Under the pieces are notes generated by a model that was not told where the DNA came from, ran no database searches, and saw nothing but the letters and a program-made list of their open reading frames with translations. Positions 37,832 to 47,317 of a stretch of DNA of 47,359 nucleotides are shown piece by piece. Numbering within the stretch: the stretch's first letter is position 1; the number at the start of each line of letters is the position of its first letter. Position numbers and translations under genes: made by a program. Source of the stretch: Candidatus Colinaster equi (GTDB lineage: Bacteria > Bacillota > Clostridia > Lachnospirales > Lachnospiraceae); assembly GCA_018064425.1 (NCBI GenBank), contig JAGHVF010000055.1, forward strand, positions 1 through 47,359, given 5' to 3'.

Positions 37832-37865
37832 AAAGCGTTGAGCGACAGGATGGTATTAAAAAACG

Positions 37866-38822
37866 ATGAAGACAATAACGATAGTAGTACCTACGTATAA
37901 TGAGGAAGCAAATATAGCTTCAATATATGAAAGAGTATGTAAGCTTTTTAATGAGCAATTGGCAGGTTATGAGATGCAGCTCCTTTTTGCGGATAATGCA
38001 TCAAAGGACAATACACGTCAATTGATTAGAGAATTGGCTAAGAAAGATACTCGCGTTCAGGCAATATTCAATGCTACCAATTTTGGTTTCTCAAAGTCCT
38101 CATTCTATGGACTGTCTCAGGCGGAGGGAGATGCGGCAGTACTCATGTATGCCGATATGCAGGACCCGCCGGAAGTTATTCCACAGATGGTGAAAAAATG
38201 GGAAGAGGGATATAAGATTGTTGTAGGTATCAAGTCAAAGAGTCGTGAGAACAAACTGATGTATGCGATTCGCGGAATCTACTATAAGCTGATATCCAAG
38301 ATATCCGAGACAGAACATATCGAACAATATGATGGGTTCGGTCTGTATGATCAAGACTTCATTAAGGAACTGCGCGCGCTTAATGACCCGCTTCCGTATC
38401 TAAGGGGGCTGGTGGCTGAGATGGGTTATGAGAGAGCCGAAGTGGAATATGAGCAGGAAGTAAGAAAAAAGGGAAAATCGTCTTTTAATCTGATGGGATA
38501 CTATGATGTGGCGATGTTAGGCCTGACTTCATCATCAAGAGCTGTAATGAGAATGGCAACATTCTTAGGCCTTGGTCTGTCTGCTATATGTGTAGTGATA
38601 GCATTGGTAACTCTTATCCTGAAGATTGTAAATTGGGAATACTTTGATGTAGGAACTGCGGCAATAATCATCGGAATATTCTTTGTGGGTGGAATACAGA
38701 TATTTTTCCTGGGCTTCTTAGGAGAATATATAGCCAATATTAATGTCAGAACAATGAATCATCCTGTTGTTGTGGAAGACATGAGAATCAATATGACGAG
38801 GGATGTAAGTAAGAAGGAATAG
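37866..38822 (+). CDS. GtrB/ArnC-like polyprenyl-phosphate glycosyltransferase (GT2), copy 2
   Basis: 318 residues, same layout as the protein at 30882: VPTYNEEANI, FADNASKDNT, metal motif DMQDPP, two C-terminal helices at about 233-290 and a tail ending near MRINM. It would make a second undecaprenyl-phosphate-linked sugar. The shared GFGLYDQDFI/GFGLYDKTFI stretch supports a common origin by duplication. The ribosome site AGGA lies about 14 nt from ATG 37866. Gene end and the MBOAT start are only 2 bp apart. Confidence 0.87.
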   Translation: MKTITIVVPTYNEEANIASIYERVCKLFNEQLAGYEMQLLFADNASKDNTRQLIRELAKKDTRVQAIFNATNFGFSKSSFYGLSQAEGDAAVLMYADMQDPPEVIPQMVKKWEEGYKIVVGIKSKSRENKLMYAIRGIYYKLISKISETEHIEQYDGFGLYDQDFIKELRALNDPLPYLRGLVAEMGYERAEVEYEQEVRKKGKSSFNLMGYYDVAMLGLTSSSRAVMRMATFLGLGLSAICVVIALVTLILKIVNWEYFDVGTAAIIIGIFFVGGIQIFFLGFLGEYIANINVRTMNHPVVVEDMRINMTRDVSKKE

Positions 38823-38824
38823 AG

Positions 38825-40286
38825 ATGCAGTTTAATTCATATATATTTATCATGGCCTTTTTGCCGTTAATGTTCATTGGATATTTTGGCGCAAATAGAA
38901 TAAACAGCAAGGTGGGAGAAATATTCCTTATTATTGCAAGTGCTGTATTCTACATATATGCCGGATGGCAAATGGCTGCAATACTCGGTGTAAGTATTGT
39001 GCTCAATTATGCCGTTATTACGGTAATGAAGAAATGGAATAAAGCAAGCAAAGCGATGCTTATTATAGGATTGTGTGTTAATGTGGCTGCATTGCTTTAT
39101 TTCAAATATTTCAATTTCTTCATTAATACATCTAACAGCTTTTTGGGAACTCATATAGAGACAAAGGAGATATTACTTCCGCTTGCGATAAGCTTCTATA
39201 CTTTTAGTCAGATTGCATATCTGGTGAATGTATATAAAGGTATCGGGGGGGGATACAATTGTAGATATAGATGTTCTGGATTACCTGTTCTACATACTGT
39301 ATTTCCCAAAGATTATCAGTGGACCGATTGTCGAGCCGAAAGCACTTATTGAACAAATACACGATGAAGGTCGTAAACATATCGAGTGGGATAATGTGGC
39401 AAGCGGTGCAAGAATATTCTGTTACGGACTTTTTAAGAAGATGTTACTTGCGGATACTTTTTCAAAAGTAGTGACATATGGCCTGGGCAACATAGAGACA
39501 TTAACTGCAATGGATATTTTCATTGTAATGTTATCGTACACATTTGAGATATATTTTGATTTCTCGGGATATTCCGATATGGGTGTCGGTATATCGCAGA
39601 TGATAAATATTGAACTGCCTATCAATTTTGATTCGCCATATAAGGCCTTATCAATACGAGATTTTTGGAAGAGATGGCATATATCGCTTACGTCTTTTCT
39701 GACAAAGTATATATATATACCGCTTGGGGGCAGCCGCAAGGGAAAGGTACGTACATATATCAATACGATGATTGTATTTGTTGTAAGCGGTATATGGCAC
39801 GGAGCTAATTATACATTTATTTTGTGGGGAATATTGCACGGAGTATTCAGTATTGCTGATAGATTGACAGAAAAAATTCAAAGTAAAATCTTTGATGCCG
39901 TCAGATGGGTAGTCACATTTGGAATAGTAAATGTGTTATGGTTGCTGTTTGCATCCGAATCCATAAGTCAATGGAAATGGATGATTATGAAAATGATTGA
40001 GATGAAGAGCACTGAGATAAGTGAGAGTATTCTTAATCTATTCGTATTGCCTGAGAGCAATTGGATACAAGATGTATTACATCTGAATGACGTCGCATAT
40101 GTTATCAGAGGCTTCTGGTTCTTGCTGTTTATGTTTGCAGCATTCTTCATATGCCTTATTCCGGAGAATAATTATAAGATGCGTAAGAGGGTATCATATG
40201 TTGGCGCTGTTGTGTCAGCAGTAGCATTTGTGTGGGCATTCTTGTGCCTGGGTACCGAGTCAACGTTTGTATATTTTGGGTTTTAG
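38825..40286 (+). pseudogene. MBOAT O-acyltransferase, frameshifted at a G8 tract (possibly phase-variable)
   Basis: AlgI/DltB-type membrane-bound O-acyltransferase in two frames. The first part (38825-39352, 175 residues) covers the N-terminal helices. Its last ~35 residues after the G-run are non-homologous read-through. The second frame carries LDYLFYILYFPKIISGPI directly after the G-run, then FDFSGYSDMG, RDFWKRWH and GIWHGANYTF with the catalytic-type His. Removing one G (G7) joins the parts into one 486-residue protein of normal length. With G8 as given, no full protein is made unless the tract slips. Partner SGNH-like proteins are encoded at 15948 and 43821. AAGGA precedes ATG 38825. 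Confidence 0.85.
39245..39252 (+). repeat. homopolymeric G8 tract
   Basis: Eight consecutive G inside the MBOAT coding region, exactly at the point where the reading frame must change by one base. Such a run is conspicuous in AT-rich DNA and is the only G or C run of this length I noticed in the window. Confidence 0.95.
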
Positions 40287-40291
40287 AATCT

Positions 40292-41623
40292 ATGAAAAAA
40301 AGCAATTGGTTTGAATTAAGAAAAATAATTGAAATATTGGTAATAGCGTGTATCCTTGTGATTTCATATTGGGCTACGGGCGGAATCAAAAAATCAGCGG
40401 ATACAGATGTATATTTGCAATTCTTAGATTGGGTACCGCCGGTATATCCTGTATTTATAAGAATTATCTCATTTATCGCACCGCAGCATTATGAAATATT
40501 GGCATTCGTATTGCAGGCGATGTTGGCTATATATGCAACAGTATACGCTACCGATGTATTTTGTAGACATTATGGGATTGACAGATTCAGAGTATTGGTA
40601 ATGCTGTGTGTGCTAGTTACATATTTTAAGGCAGATGAGCATGGTACATCAGCAAGTGCATGGTTAATGACAGAGGGATTGGCATATTCCATGTTTATTA
40701 TCTTGGCGGCCAATATGGTGTCGTACTATTTTACATTGAATAGAGCGTATTTTATTAGAATCCTAATTGATGTTACATTGTTAACACTTTGCAGAAGTCA
40801 ATTCGCAGAATTGTATATCATCATAGCAATATATTTGGTAATAATAGCGTTAGTAAAAGAATACTCGATAAAGAGAAACGCACTAATTGTTGTAGGAATT
40901 ATAGCAAGTGCTCTTATATGGATGGTTGGACAAAAGATATATGAGCAAAATGCCGTACCTGACAGAGTACATTCATATGGAAAATCTCAAGTAACTTCAC
41001 ATTTGCTATATTATATGGAAGATGGCGACCTTGAAGAAATAGCGGATGCTAAAGTTAAAGTACATATGATGGACATATATACGGATATGAAACAAGCCGG
41101 TATGTCATATGCGGACAGACCTGATGATTGGCTGGGTACTGCCGAACATTACAAGGAAGCTGCCAATTATAATCGAATGATGATGATGAAGAAAAATAAG
41201 GCATACTTTGGTGATGAGTATACAGATCTTGCTGAGTCGGAGTTGTTGGATGTGGAGAAAAGTGTACTTGCAAAATACTACGTCAAGTGGATAGGTGTAT
41301 CGTTATTACAGCTTCCGATTAGTGTATCAAGAAGTATTTCATTGTATTATCCACCGCTTGGTATACTGTTCTTGATTGCCAATACTATACTGCTTGTAGT
41401 TTACCTTGGGTTAAATATCCTTGAGATTAGGAAAAAGGGCAGTATACAACCTGAAAATGTAATGTGTATGCTAATACTGATGTTAGTGGTAGGTAATGCC
41501 ATCGGGACGGGCTTTTTGATTCGTTCCATAACTCGGTATCTTGCGTACCCGTTTGGTATTTTTTATGTATCATTTCTAATTGTTTTGGTTAAATATGTTG
41601 AAGAAATTAAGAGAGCTAATTGA
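40292..41623 (+). CDS. multi-spanning membrane protein, GT-C-like
   Basis: About 443 residues with some nine to ten helices. After helix 1 come KKSADTDVYLQFL and VPPVYPVFIR, equivalent to the DSETY...REPLYP loop of the protein at 8177, so these are likely distant paralogues with an acidic catalytic loop. A soluble acidic stretch lies around 225-330. ATG 40292 is 5 bp after the MBOAT stop. The reading frame extends upstream to a TTG at 40232, but that part overlaps the MBOAT gene. The ribosome site is weak, which suggests coupling to MBOAT translation. Confidence 0.73.
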   Translation: MKKSNWFELRKIIEILVIACILVISYWATGGIKKSADTDVYLQFLDWVPPVYPVFIRIISFIAPQHYEILAFVLQAMLAIYATVYATDVFCRHYGIDRFRVLVMLCVLVTYFKADEHGTSASAWLMTEGLAYSMFIILAANMVSYYFTLNRAYFIRILIDVTLLTLCRSQFAELYIIIAIYLVIIALVKEYSIKRNALIVVGIIASALIWMVGQKIYEQNAVPDRVHSYGKSQVTSHLLYYMEDGDLEEIADAKVKVHMMDIYTDMKQAGMSYADRPDDWLGTAEHYKEAANYNRMMMMKKNKAYFGDEYTDLAESELLDVEKSVLAKYYVKWIGVSLLQLPISVSRSISLYYPPLGILFLIANTILLVVYLGLNILEIRKKGSIQPENVMCMLILMLVVGNAIGTGFLIRSITRYLAYPFGIFYVSFLIVLVKYVEEIKRAN

Positions 41624-42866
41624 AGCGCAAGCTGACTATATATGGAATTACATAAGTGTTGTTATATTAGCAGCATGCGGATTCGCACTTAATGTGATAA
41701 TTGCATATGCATACGGTGAGGAAGTATTAGGTACTTTTAATCAGGCATATGCATGGTACACGGTTATTTCGCAGATTGCAGTGTTGGGAATCCATAATGC
41801 TGTAACAAAATATGTTGCGGAGTATATTGATGAAAAAGAACTTGTTGGTAATTACTACTCTGTTTCCGTGATATCCGTAACAGTCATTTCTATCGTTATT
41901 ACAGTATTAACGGAGCTGGTTATATATGCATTGAATAATAAGGGGATGATTAGTAACCCATTGGCAATAAGCATGTTGTTGATTATGCTGGGATTACCTT
42001 TTTTTTCCATCAATAAAGTTATTCTTGGCTATATTAATGGAATATCGGAATTCAAGGCATATGCCATATATCAGTCGTTGCGATATATATTGCTCCTTGT
42101 AATGTTGGGAATAATTATTATATGTGACTGGGGCGGAGAATATACAGCACTTGTTTTTCCGATTGAGGAAATGGTGTTACTATTGGTTATGCTGATAAAA
42201 TACAGCGTTCCGCTGAAGTATGACAGAGAGGTCAACAAGAATGTTTTGACATTTGGAGTAAAATCTCTTCCGAGCAATATGGTTTCGCAGATTACACCCA
42301 AAGTAGATATTCTAAGTCTTAGCTTAATGCAGATTGATGCGGGACTTATAGGTGTGTATTCGTTGGTTACTTCATTCTCTGATGGATTTTATCAGTTATA
42401 TATTGTTCTTAGAAAAAAAGTCAATCCGAGTCTTTCGTACAATTATTCCAAGAATATAGGATATAACGAAGGGAAAGATTGGAAGAGCATTAAGATGTAT
42501 GTATACGCATTACTTCCGATAGGAGGAGCTTGTGTAATAGCTGTGTATATTTTCTTGTGTAAATTCATCCTGGGAGACGCCTACAGTGGAGGAATTCCAT
42601 CAATATGCATATTGATAATATGCGCAATATTGAATGGAAAATGGATAGCATACGGCAATATGTTTTCGCAATACGGATATCCAAGTATAGAGTCAATAAT
42701 AAATGTGGTAACACTACTTGTTAATGTATTATTTAATATTGCACTTATTTGGAAAATAGGTGTGATAGGTGCAGCAATAGCTACAGGAATATCATATTTT
42801 GCATATTCCATTCTTATGAGTGTAACATACAGAAAGAGATTTGCGAATAAAAGAGGGACAAAATGA
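41595..42866 (+). CDS. Wzx-like polysaccharide flippase (PST family)
   Basis: About 423 residues with roughly twelve helices over the whole length. Seen: LNVIIAYAYGEEVLGTFNQAYAW near the start and long conserved-looking helices with GIGAAIATGISYF-type ends (VIGAAIATGISY), typical of the MATE/PST oligosaccharide flippases. It moves undecaprenyl-linked repeat units across the membrane. The start is ATG 41595, overlapping the previous gene by 29 bp, with only a weak ribosome site. This is a third candidate translocator after the two PglK-like ABC proteins. Confidence 0.85.
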   Translation: MLKKLRELIEAQADYIWNYISVVILAACGFALNVIIAYAYGEEVLGTFNQAYAWYTVISQIAVLGIHNAVTKYVAEYIDEKELVGNYYSVSVISVTVISIVITVLTELVIYALNNKGMISNPLAISMLLIMLGLPFFSINKVILGYINGISEFKAYAIYQSLRYILLLVMLGIIIICDWGGEYTALVFPIEEMVLLLVMLIKYSVPLKYDREVNKNVLTFGVKSLPSNMVSQITPKVDILSLSLMQIDAGLIGVYSLVTSFSDGFYQLYIVLRKKVNPSLSYNYSKNIGYNEGKDWKSIKMYVYALLPIGGACVIAVYIFLCKFILGDAYSGGIPSICILIICAILNGKWIAYGNMFSQYGYPSIESIINVVTLLVNVLFNIALIWKIGVIGAAIATGISYFAYSILMSVTYRKRFANKRGTK

Positions 42867-43843
42867 AAAAGTGTATAGTATTAATTCCGGCATTAAATGA
42901 AGAAAAAACAATAGGAGACGTAATCAGAGCGGTTCCAAATGAATTGACAGTTGCCGGTGAACATGTACAAATAAGTGTGTTAGTGGTGGACGATGGTTCT
43001 ACAGATGGTACTGCACAGATATCACGTGATAATAATGCATATGTAATAAGCAATCAAAAGAATATGGGAGTGGGTTATTCATTCAGCAGAGGAATTGATT
43101 ACGCATTAACACAAAAGGTAGATTATGTTGTAAATATGGATGCTGATGGTCAGATGAATCCAATAGATATACCTAAACTGTTAGAGCCGATTATCACAGG
43201 CGAGGCAGATATGGTGACTGCTTCAAGATTCTGCAATGAAGAAGTGATTCCGCAGATGCCGAAGGTAAAATTGTGGGGTAACAGAAAAGTGGCAGGCTTG
43301 GTAAGCCGTATAGTGGGAAAACAATATTATGATGTTGCATGTGGCTATCGTGCATACAATAGAGAAGTATTATTACGTATGAACCTGCGTGGTAAATATA
43401 CATATACTCAGGAAACAATAATAAATCTGTCGATGAAACCAAGTATTAGAATAGTGGAAGTACCTGTTGTAATACGCGGAGTGAGAGAATTCGGTAAGAG
43501 CAGAGTGGCAAACAGCGTATTAAAATATGCATGGAAAAGCGGAACAATAATACTTCGTGCCATGAGAGACTATAAACCGGTGATGTTGTTTGGAACAATC
43601 GCAACTATTTTTGCGTTGCTTGGTGTTGGATTTGAAGTACTCTTTTTCATACATTTCTTTATGACCGGTAAATTCTCGGGATATTTATTTGCCGGTATTG
43701 GTGGCGGCTTCTTATTATTGGTTGCATTGATAGCATTGGTATTGATGATTGTGCAGGATTCTATATCCAGAGTAGTGTACAATCAGGAAGAGCAATTATA
43801 TTATCTGAAGAAAAGCGAGTATGATAAGCCGAATGAAGAATAA
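42863..43843 (+). CDS. DPM1-like GT2 glycosyltransferase with C-terminal membrane helices
   Basis: 326 residues. Seen: VLIPALNEEKTIGDVI, VVDDGSTDGT, NMDADGQMNP (metal DxD), DVACGYRAYNR, and two helices at about 232-300. It resembles dolichol/polyprenyl-phosphate mannosyltransferases and differs clearly from the two GtrB copies. The ATGA overlap with the flippase stop (4 bp) and GAGGGA upstream show tight coupling to wzx. Confidence 0.88.
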   Translation: MKKCIVLIPALNEEKTIGDVIRAVPNELTVAGEHVQISVLVVDDGSTDGTAQISRDNNAYVISNQKNMGVGYSFSRGIDYALTQKVDYVVNMDADGQMNPIDIPKLLEPIITGEADMVTASRFCNEEVIPQMPKVKLWGNRKVAGLVSRIVGKQYYDVACGYRAYNREVLLRMNLRGKYTYTQETIINLSMKPSIRIVEVPVVIRGVREFGKSRVANSVLKYAWKSGTIILRAMRDYKPVMLFGTIATIFALLGVGFEVLFFIHFFMTGKFSGYLFAGIGGGFLLLVALIALVLMIVQDSISRVVYNQEEQLYYLKKSEYDKPNEE

Positions 43844-44912
43844 AGCAATTGTATGTATATTAATAAATCTAATAATAGTAATCTCGCTACTTGCAATTGT
43901 GGCTTACAATGTCATATATGTGGATCCATATATGCATTATCATTATCCACATACGGATAAGTATTTCTATACATTAACCAATGAACGTAGTATGAATGAC
44001 GGAATAATGCGCCATTTTGATTATGATACTGTTGTTACCGGCACGAGTATGACAGAGAATTTTAAGACCTCGGAAGTGGATGAAATATTTGGAGGTAAGT
44101 CTGTTAAGGTGCCTTTTTCGGGAGGAACATATAAGGAAATTGATAGTATACTGAGAACTGGGTACAAATCAGGGAAAGAGATAAGAACAGTGATTAGATG
44201 CCTGGACTATAATCGCCTTGTCGATGATAAGGATGCAATGAGATATGATTTAGGGCGATATCCAGCATATTTGTATAATAATACTATTATTGACGATGAG
44301 GAATATTTATTTAATAGAGAACTTCTCTTTGGTACCGTACATTCAATGAAGAGTTCTCATAGTCAATCAAAATTTCAACCGGGGATAACTTCTTTTGATA
44401 AATATGCTAATTGGATGAAAGGACAAAAATTTGGACGCGACGCAGTATACGAAAACGAAGAGATAGCGCAAAATGTAAATGTTAGGCAGTCAAGTAATAC
44501 AGCAGATGAATTAGAAAAGGTTTCTGCAAATGTTGAGCAGAATGTTGTGGAGTTAGCAAAGGAACACCCGGAAACAACATTTTACTTATTCTTTTCACCG
44601 TATTCAATAGCATATTGGCAAGATTCCTTGGGAAAGGGAGTGTTTAATAAACACATTGAAGCAGAAAAATGTGCTATTGAACAAATGCTGGAATGTGAAA
44701 ATATATATTTGTTTTCGTTTGATACAAATCTGGAATTGACGGCCAATTTAGATAATTATAAAGATTCAAGGCATTATGGTGAGTGGGTAAACACATGGAT
44801 GTTGGAAGAAATGAAAAATGAGAGATATCGTTTAACAAAGGAGAATTATTTAACATATTTGAAGGATAAAGAAGAAAAATATGTACAATATGATTACACC
44901 AGTATGAATTGA
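43821..44912 (+). CDS. membrane-anchored SGNH-like protein, paralogue 2
   Basis: 363 residues, collinear with the protein at 15948: one anchor helix at about 8-30, VDPYMHYHYP at 34-43, GTSM at 74-77 (S76 at the nucleophile position, with Thr replacing the Asp of GDS), and D315-x-x-H318 (DSRH). Shared signatures include SMNDGIMRHFDYD/YINDGISRHFEYD and TENFKTSEVDE. Acts outside the membrane, perhaps with the MBOAT encoded 3.5 kb upstream. ATG 43833 is an alternative start; neither has a good ribosome site. It overlaps the GT2 gene by 23 bp. Confidence 0.7.
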   Translation: MISRMKNKAIVCILINLIIVISLLAIVAYNVIYVDPYMHYHYPHTDKYFYTLTNERSMNDGIMRHFDYDTVVTGTSMTENFKTSEVDEIFGGKSVKVPFSGGTYKEIDSILRTGYKSGKEIRTVIRCLDYNRLVDDKDAMRYDLGRYPAYLYNNTIIDDEEYLFNRELLFGTVHSMKSSHSQSKFQPGITSFDKYANWMKGQKFGRDAVYENEEIAQNVNVRQSSNTADELEKVSANVEQNVVELAKEHPETTFYLFFSPYSIAYWQDSLGKGVFNKHIEAEKCAIEQMLECENIYLFSFDTNLELTANLDNYKDSRHYGEWVNTWMLEEMKNERYRLTKENYLTYLKDKEEKYVQYDYTSMN

Positions 44913-44937
44913 TTAAAATAAGGTAAGGGTTAAACAT

Positions 44938-46398
44938 ATGGTATCAAGTGATGAATTTATAGAAATAGAGTATAAATATGGTTTGAATAAGAAAGAACAA
45001 CGAGGAATCAACTATTGGACATATATTAGGTTTGAATTGTGGAATAATGCAATATATTCTGAGCTTTTAGATTATAAGAAGATTAAGGAAAGCTTTGGAT
45101 TAAAGTTAACAAAAGAACTTCAGAGAATAAATAATTTTTTTCGTTACAGTATGAAGGGGAAACAGCATGATATGTTGGTTCTGTGTCATCCACGGCGTGT
45201 ATTTGAGGGAGATTTGTACAAGTGTATATATACGGATGATGTTGTGAACAACTATTATGATGCTTTGTTTTTGAGTGAATCATATCGCGGAAAGCATTAT
45301 TCACCTATAATGTCACAAGAAATTACATATAACGATCGAGTGGTCATTGGAGCAAATTTGTTCTATAAATTTTTTTGTTTGATAAAGCGCAAGGAAACGT
45401 CGACAATAAGAAAGGCAATTATTAATGATATTGCGTCTCCAATAAAAGAGATTAATGAGAAGTATCATACAAATCTTTCGGTTTCTGATATAGCACAAAA
45501 GGCATTGAAGTTAGTAATTCGCTGTACGTATGAGAAGAGAAAATATGAGAAGTTGATTTTGCAGGTAAAACCTAAACTTATATTGGAAGTTGTGCATTAC
45601 GATAGAAAATGTATGTTGATTAATGAAATTGCAAAAGAAAGAGCAATACCTATTATCGAGTTGCAACATGGTACAATATATGAGGGACATATGGCATATC
45701 AGTATGATAGAAGAGAAAAGATATTACAATTGCCTAATGTAATTTTGCTTTTTTCAGATTTTTGGAAAAAAAGTATTAACCTACCACTAGATGCAACTGA
45801 ACTGATTTCTACGGGCTCGACAAATTTCGAGAGCAAAGTAAATACATATAGAAAGAAATGTAATAGAGATAGTCGATGTACAGTATTGTTTATTTCGCAG
45901 GCAACAATTGGGGAACAATTAAGCACGTTAGCTCTGAATTTGGAGCAAGTTGTTGACGAGTCAGAGGTTAGAATTATTTACAAATTACATCCGGCTGAGT
46001 ACTCTATTTGGAAGGAAAATTATCCATACTTATTGCGAAGTAATATAGAAGTAATCGATTCAAATAGAATTGATTTATATGAATGTTTTGCTGTTAGTGA
46101 TTTTCAAGTTGGGGTATATTCAACTGCTATTTATGAAGGCGTAGGCTTTGGATTGGATACAATGATCTTGGCGGTTGGTCAATATGAAGCGATGCAAATG
46201 CTTGTTGATGAAGGTTATGCGACATTAATTGATTCGGTTAATGATATTGTTAATTTTATAAATAAAAAAAACATATCTACAGATAGGATTAGTCATTCAA
46301 AATTGTGGGAATGCAATTCATTAGAGAATATTCGCAATGAAATAGACAACGTGTTAAATGGAAAAATAGTAGAGTCTCGTGAAAGAAGTGATAGTTAG
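44938..46398 (+). CDS. capsule-type GT-B protein (polysaccharide biosynthesis)
   Basis: 486 residues, soluble. Seen: VKPKLILEVVHYDRKCMLINEIAKE, IELQHGTIYEGH (Q-H-G-x motif), KLHPAEY and GVYSTAIYEGVGFG, an arrangement found in capsule-synthesis and CDP-glycerol glycerophosphotransferase/sialyltransferase-like GT-B proteins. I cannot name the donor. AAGGG precedes ATG 44938. The gene is more AT-rich than most of the locus (about 30% GC in a line counted by hand), consistent with separate acquisition. Confidence 0.72.
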   Translation: MVSSDEFIEIEYKYGLNKKEQRGINYWTYIRFELWNNAIYSELLDYKKIKESFGLKLTKELQRINNFFRYSMKGKQHDMLVLCHPRRVFEGDLYKCIYTDDVVNNYYDALFLSESYRGKHYSPIMSQEITYNDRVVIGANLFYKFFCLIKRKETSTIRKAIINDIASPIKEINEKYHTNLSVSDIAQKALKLVIRCTYEKRKYEKLILQVKPKLILEVVHYDRKCMLINEIAKERAIPIIELQHGTIYEGHMAYQYDRREKILQLPNVILLFSDFWKKSINLPLDATELISTGSTNFESKVNTYRKKCNRDSRCTVLFISQATIGEQLSTLALNLEQVVDESEVRIIYKLHPAEYSIWKENYPYLLRSNIEVIDSNRIDLYECFAVSDFQVGVYSTAIYEGVGFGLDTMILAVGQYEAMQMLVDEGYATLIDSVNDIVNFINKKNISTDRISHSKLWECNSLENIRNEIDNVLNGKIVESRERSDS

Positions 46399-46428
46399 TA
46401 GATATAATTGTATAAAAAGGTTTGACAA

Positions 46429-47268
46429 ATGGAGATGTTGGTAAAAAAATCAGACAGGCAGACGATAATAGATATTCTTAAAGGTATTAGTATTATTTTT
46501 GTTATTATTACACATTATGGTTGGAATGAGGACCAACGATTAGCGGCTCTTTTTCCCTATTACATAGATATGGCAGTGCCTACATTTATGGTTATATCAG
46601 GTTATGTGTTTTCTGCATCATATTTGAAAAAAGGAATTATTCATTTTGAAGATGCATATGAATTGATACATGTAGTGAAAAGGGTGATTAGATATACAAT
46701 TCCATTTTTGGTGGCGTATTTACTTGAAGTGGGGTTTACGCTTTATAATAATAACGAAATCAGTTTTAGTGGTTTTGTAATAAATTTTCTTAAAGGAGGT
46801 TTTGGACCAGGGAGTTATTATTATCCGGAAATGATTCAGTTGACCTTTTTTTTGCCAGTTATTCTTTTTTCTATGAAAAAAGTCCCCAAAATAGGATTGT
46901 GTTTTTGGTTCGTTTTCAACATGTTTTATGAATTAATTAAGACAGTTCTGTGTCTTGATCCAGAGATATATAGATTGTCATTATTTAGATATACTTTTTT
47001 AATTGCATTTGGGTGTTATATATATTTACGGAGAAATGAACGTGTAAATCGAGTGATATTGGGCTCATTGTTTATCGTAGGAAGCATATATATATATTTA
47101 GTAAGGTATTGTGGATATACTTCGAAGATTATCAATTATTGGTGTGGAACAAGCTTTGTGGCAGCGTTGTATATTGCGCCTTTATTAATGGTAATAATAT
47201 ATAACTTTGGTTCACTTTCTTTTAGACCTTTGGAGTTAGTTGGAAAAGCATCGTATAACATAGAGTAA
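46429..47268 (+). CDS. acyltransferase-3 family protein, C-terminally truncated
   Basis: 279 residues. Seen: IIDILKGISIIFVIITHYGW (AT3 helix 1 with the conserved His), VPTFMVISGYVFS, and eight to nine helices. It stops at LVGKASYNIE, exactly where AT3 proteins normally continue with a helix (SYxIFLxQ). Compared with the 362-residue AT3 at 29695, about 70-80 residues and two helices are missing. The stop is followed by unrelated sequence, so I infer breakage by insertion or rearrangement. Whether it still works is doubtful. Confidence 0.8.
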   Translation: MEMLVKKSDRQTIIDILKGISIIFVIITHYGWNEDQRLAALFPYYIDMAVPTFMVISGYVFSASYLKKGIIHFEDAYELIHVVKRVIRYTIPFLVAYLLEVGFTLYNNNEISFSGFVINFLKGGFGPGSYYYPEMIQLTFFLPVILFSMKKVPKIGLCFWFVFNMFYELIKTVLCLDPEIYRLSLFRYTFLIAFGCYIYLRRNERVNRVILGSLFIVGSIYIYLVRYCGYTSKIINYWCGTSFVAALYIAPLLMVIIYNFGSLSFRPLELVGKASYNIE

Positions 47269-47280
47269 AATAATAGTTGG

Positions 47281-47317
47281 CAAAAATAAATATGGGAAGA
47301 GGAAAAACCCCTTCCCA
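47281..47317 (-). terminator. probable minus-strand terminator
   Basis: A hairpin (47293-47302 with 47308-47317, one mismatch, A5 loop) whose minus-strand continuation is T-rich (complement of 47281-47292). On the plus strand no T-run follows. It therefore points to a leftward gene ending here whose body lies beyond the window. The remaining bases to 47359 hold no gene I can see. Confidence 0.6.

Noticed and set aside
39228-39360. Independent start for the second MBOAT frame as a separate gene
   Set aside because: The second frame begins inside the conserved helix region and lacks the N-terminal helices, so it is the continuation of the first frame after a one-base shift.
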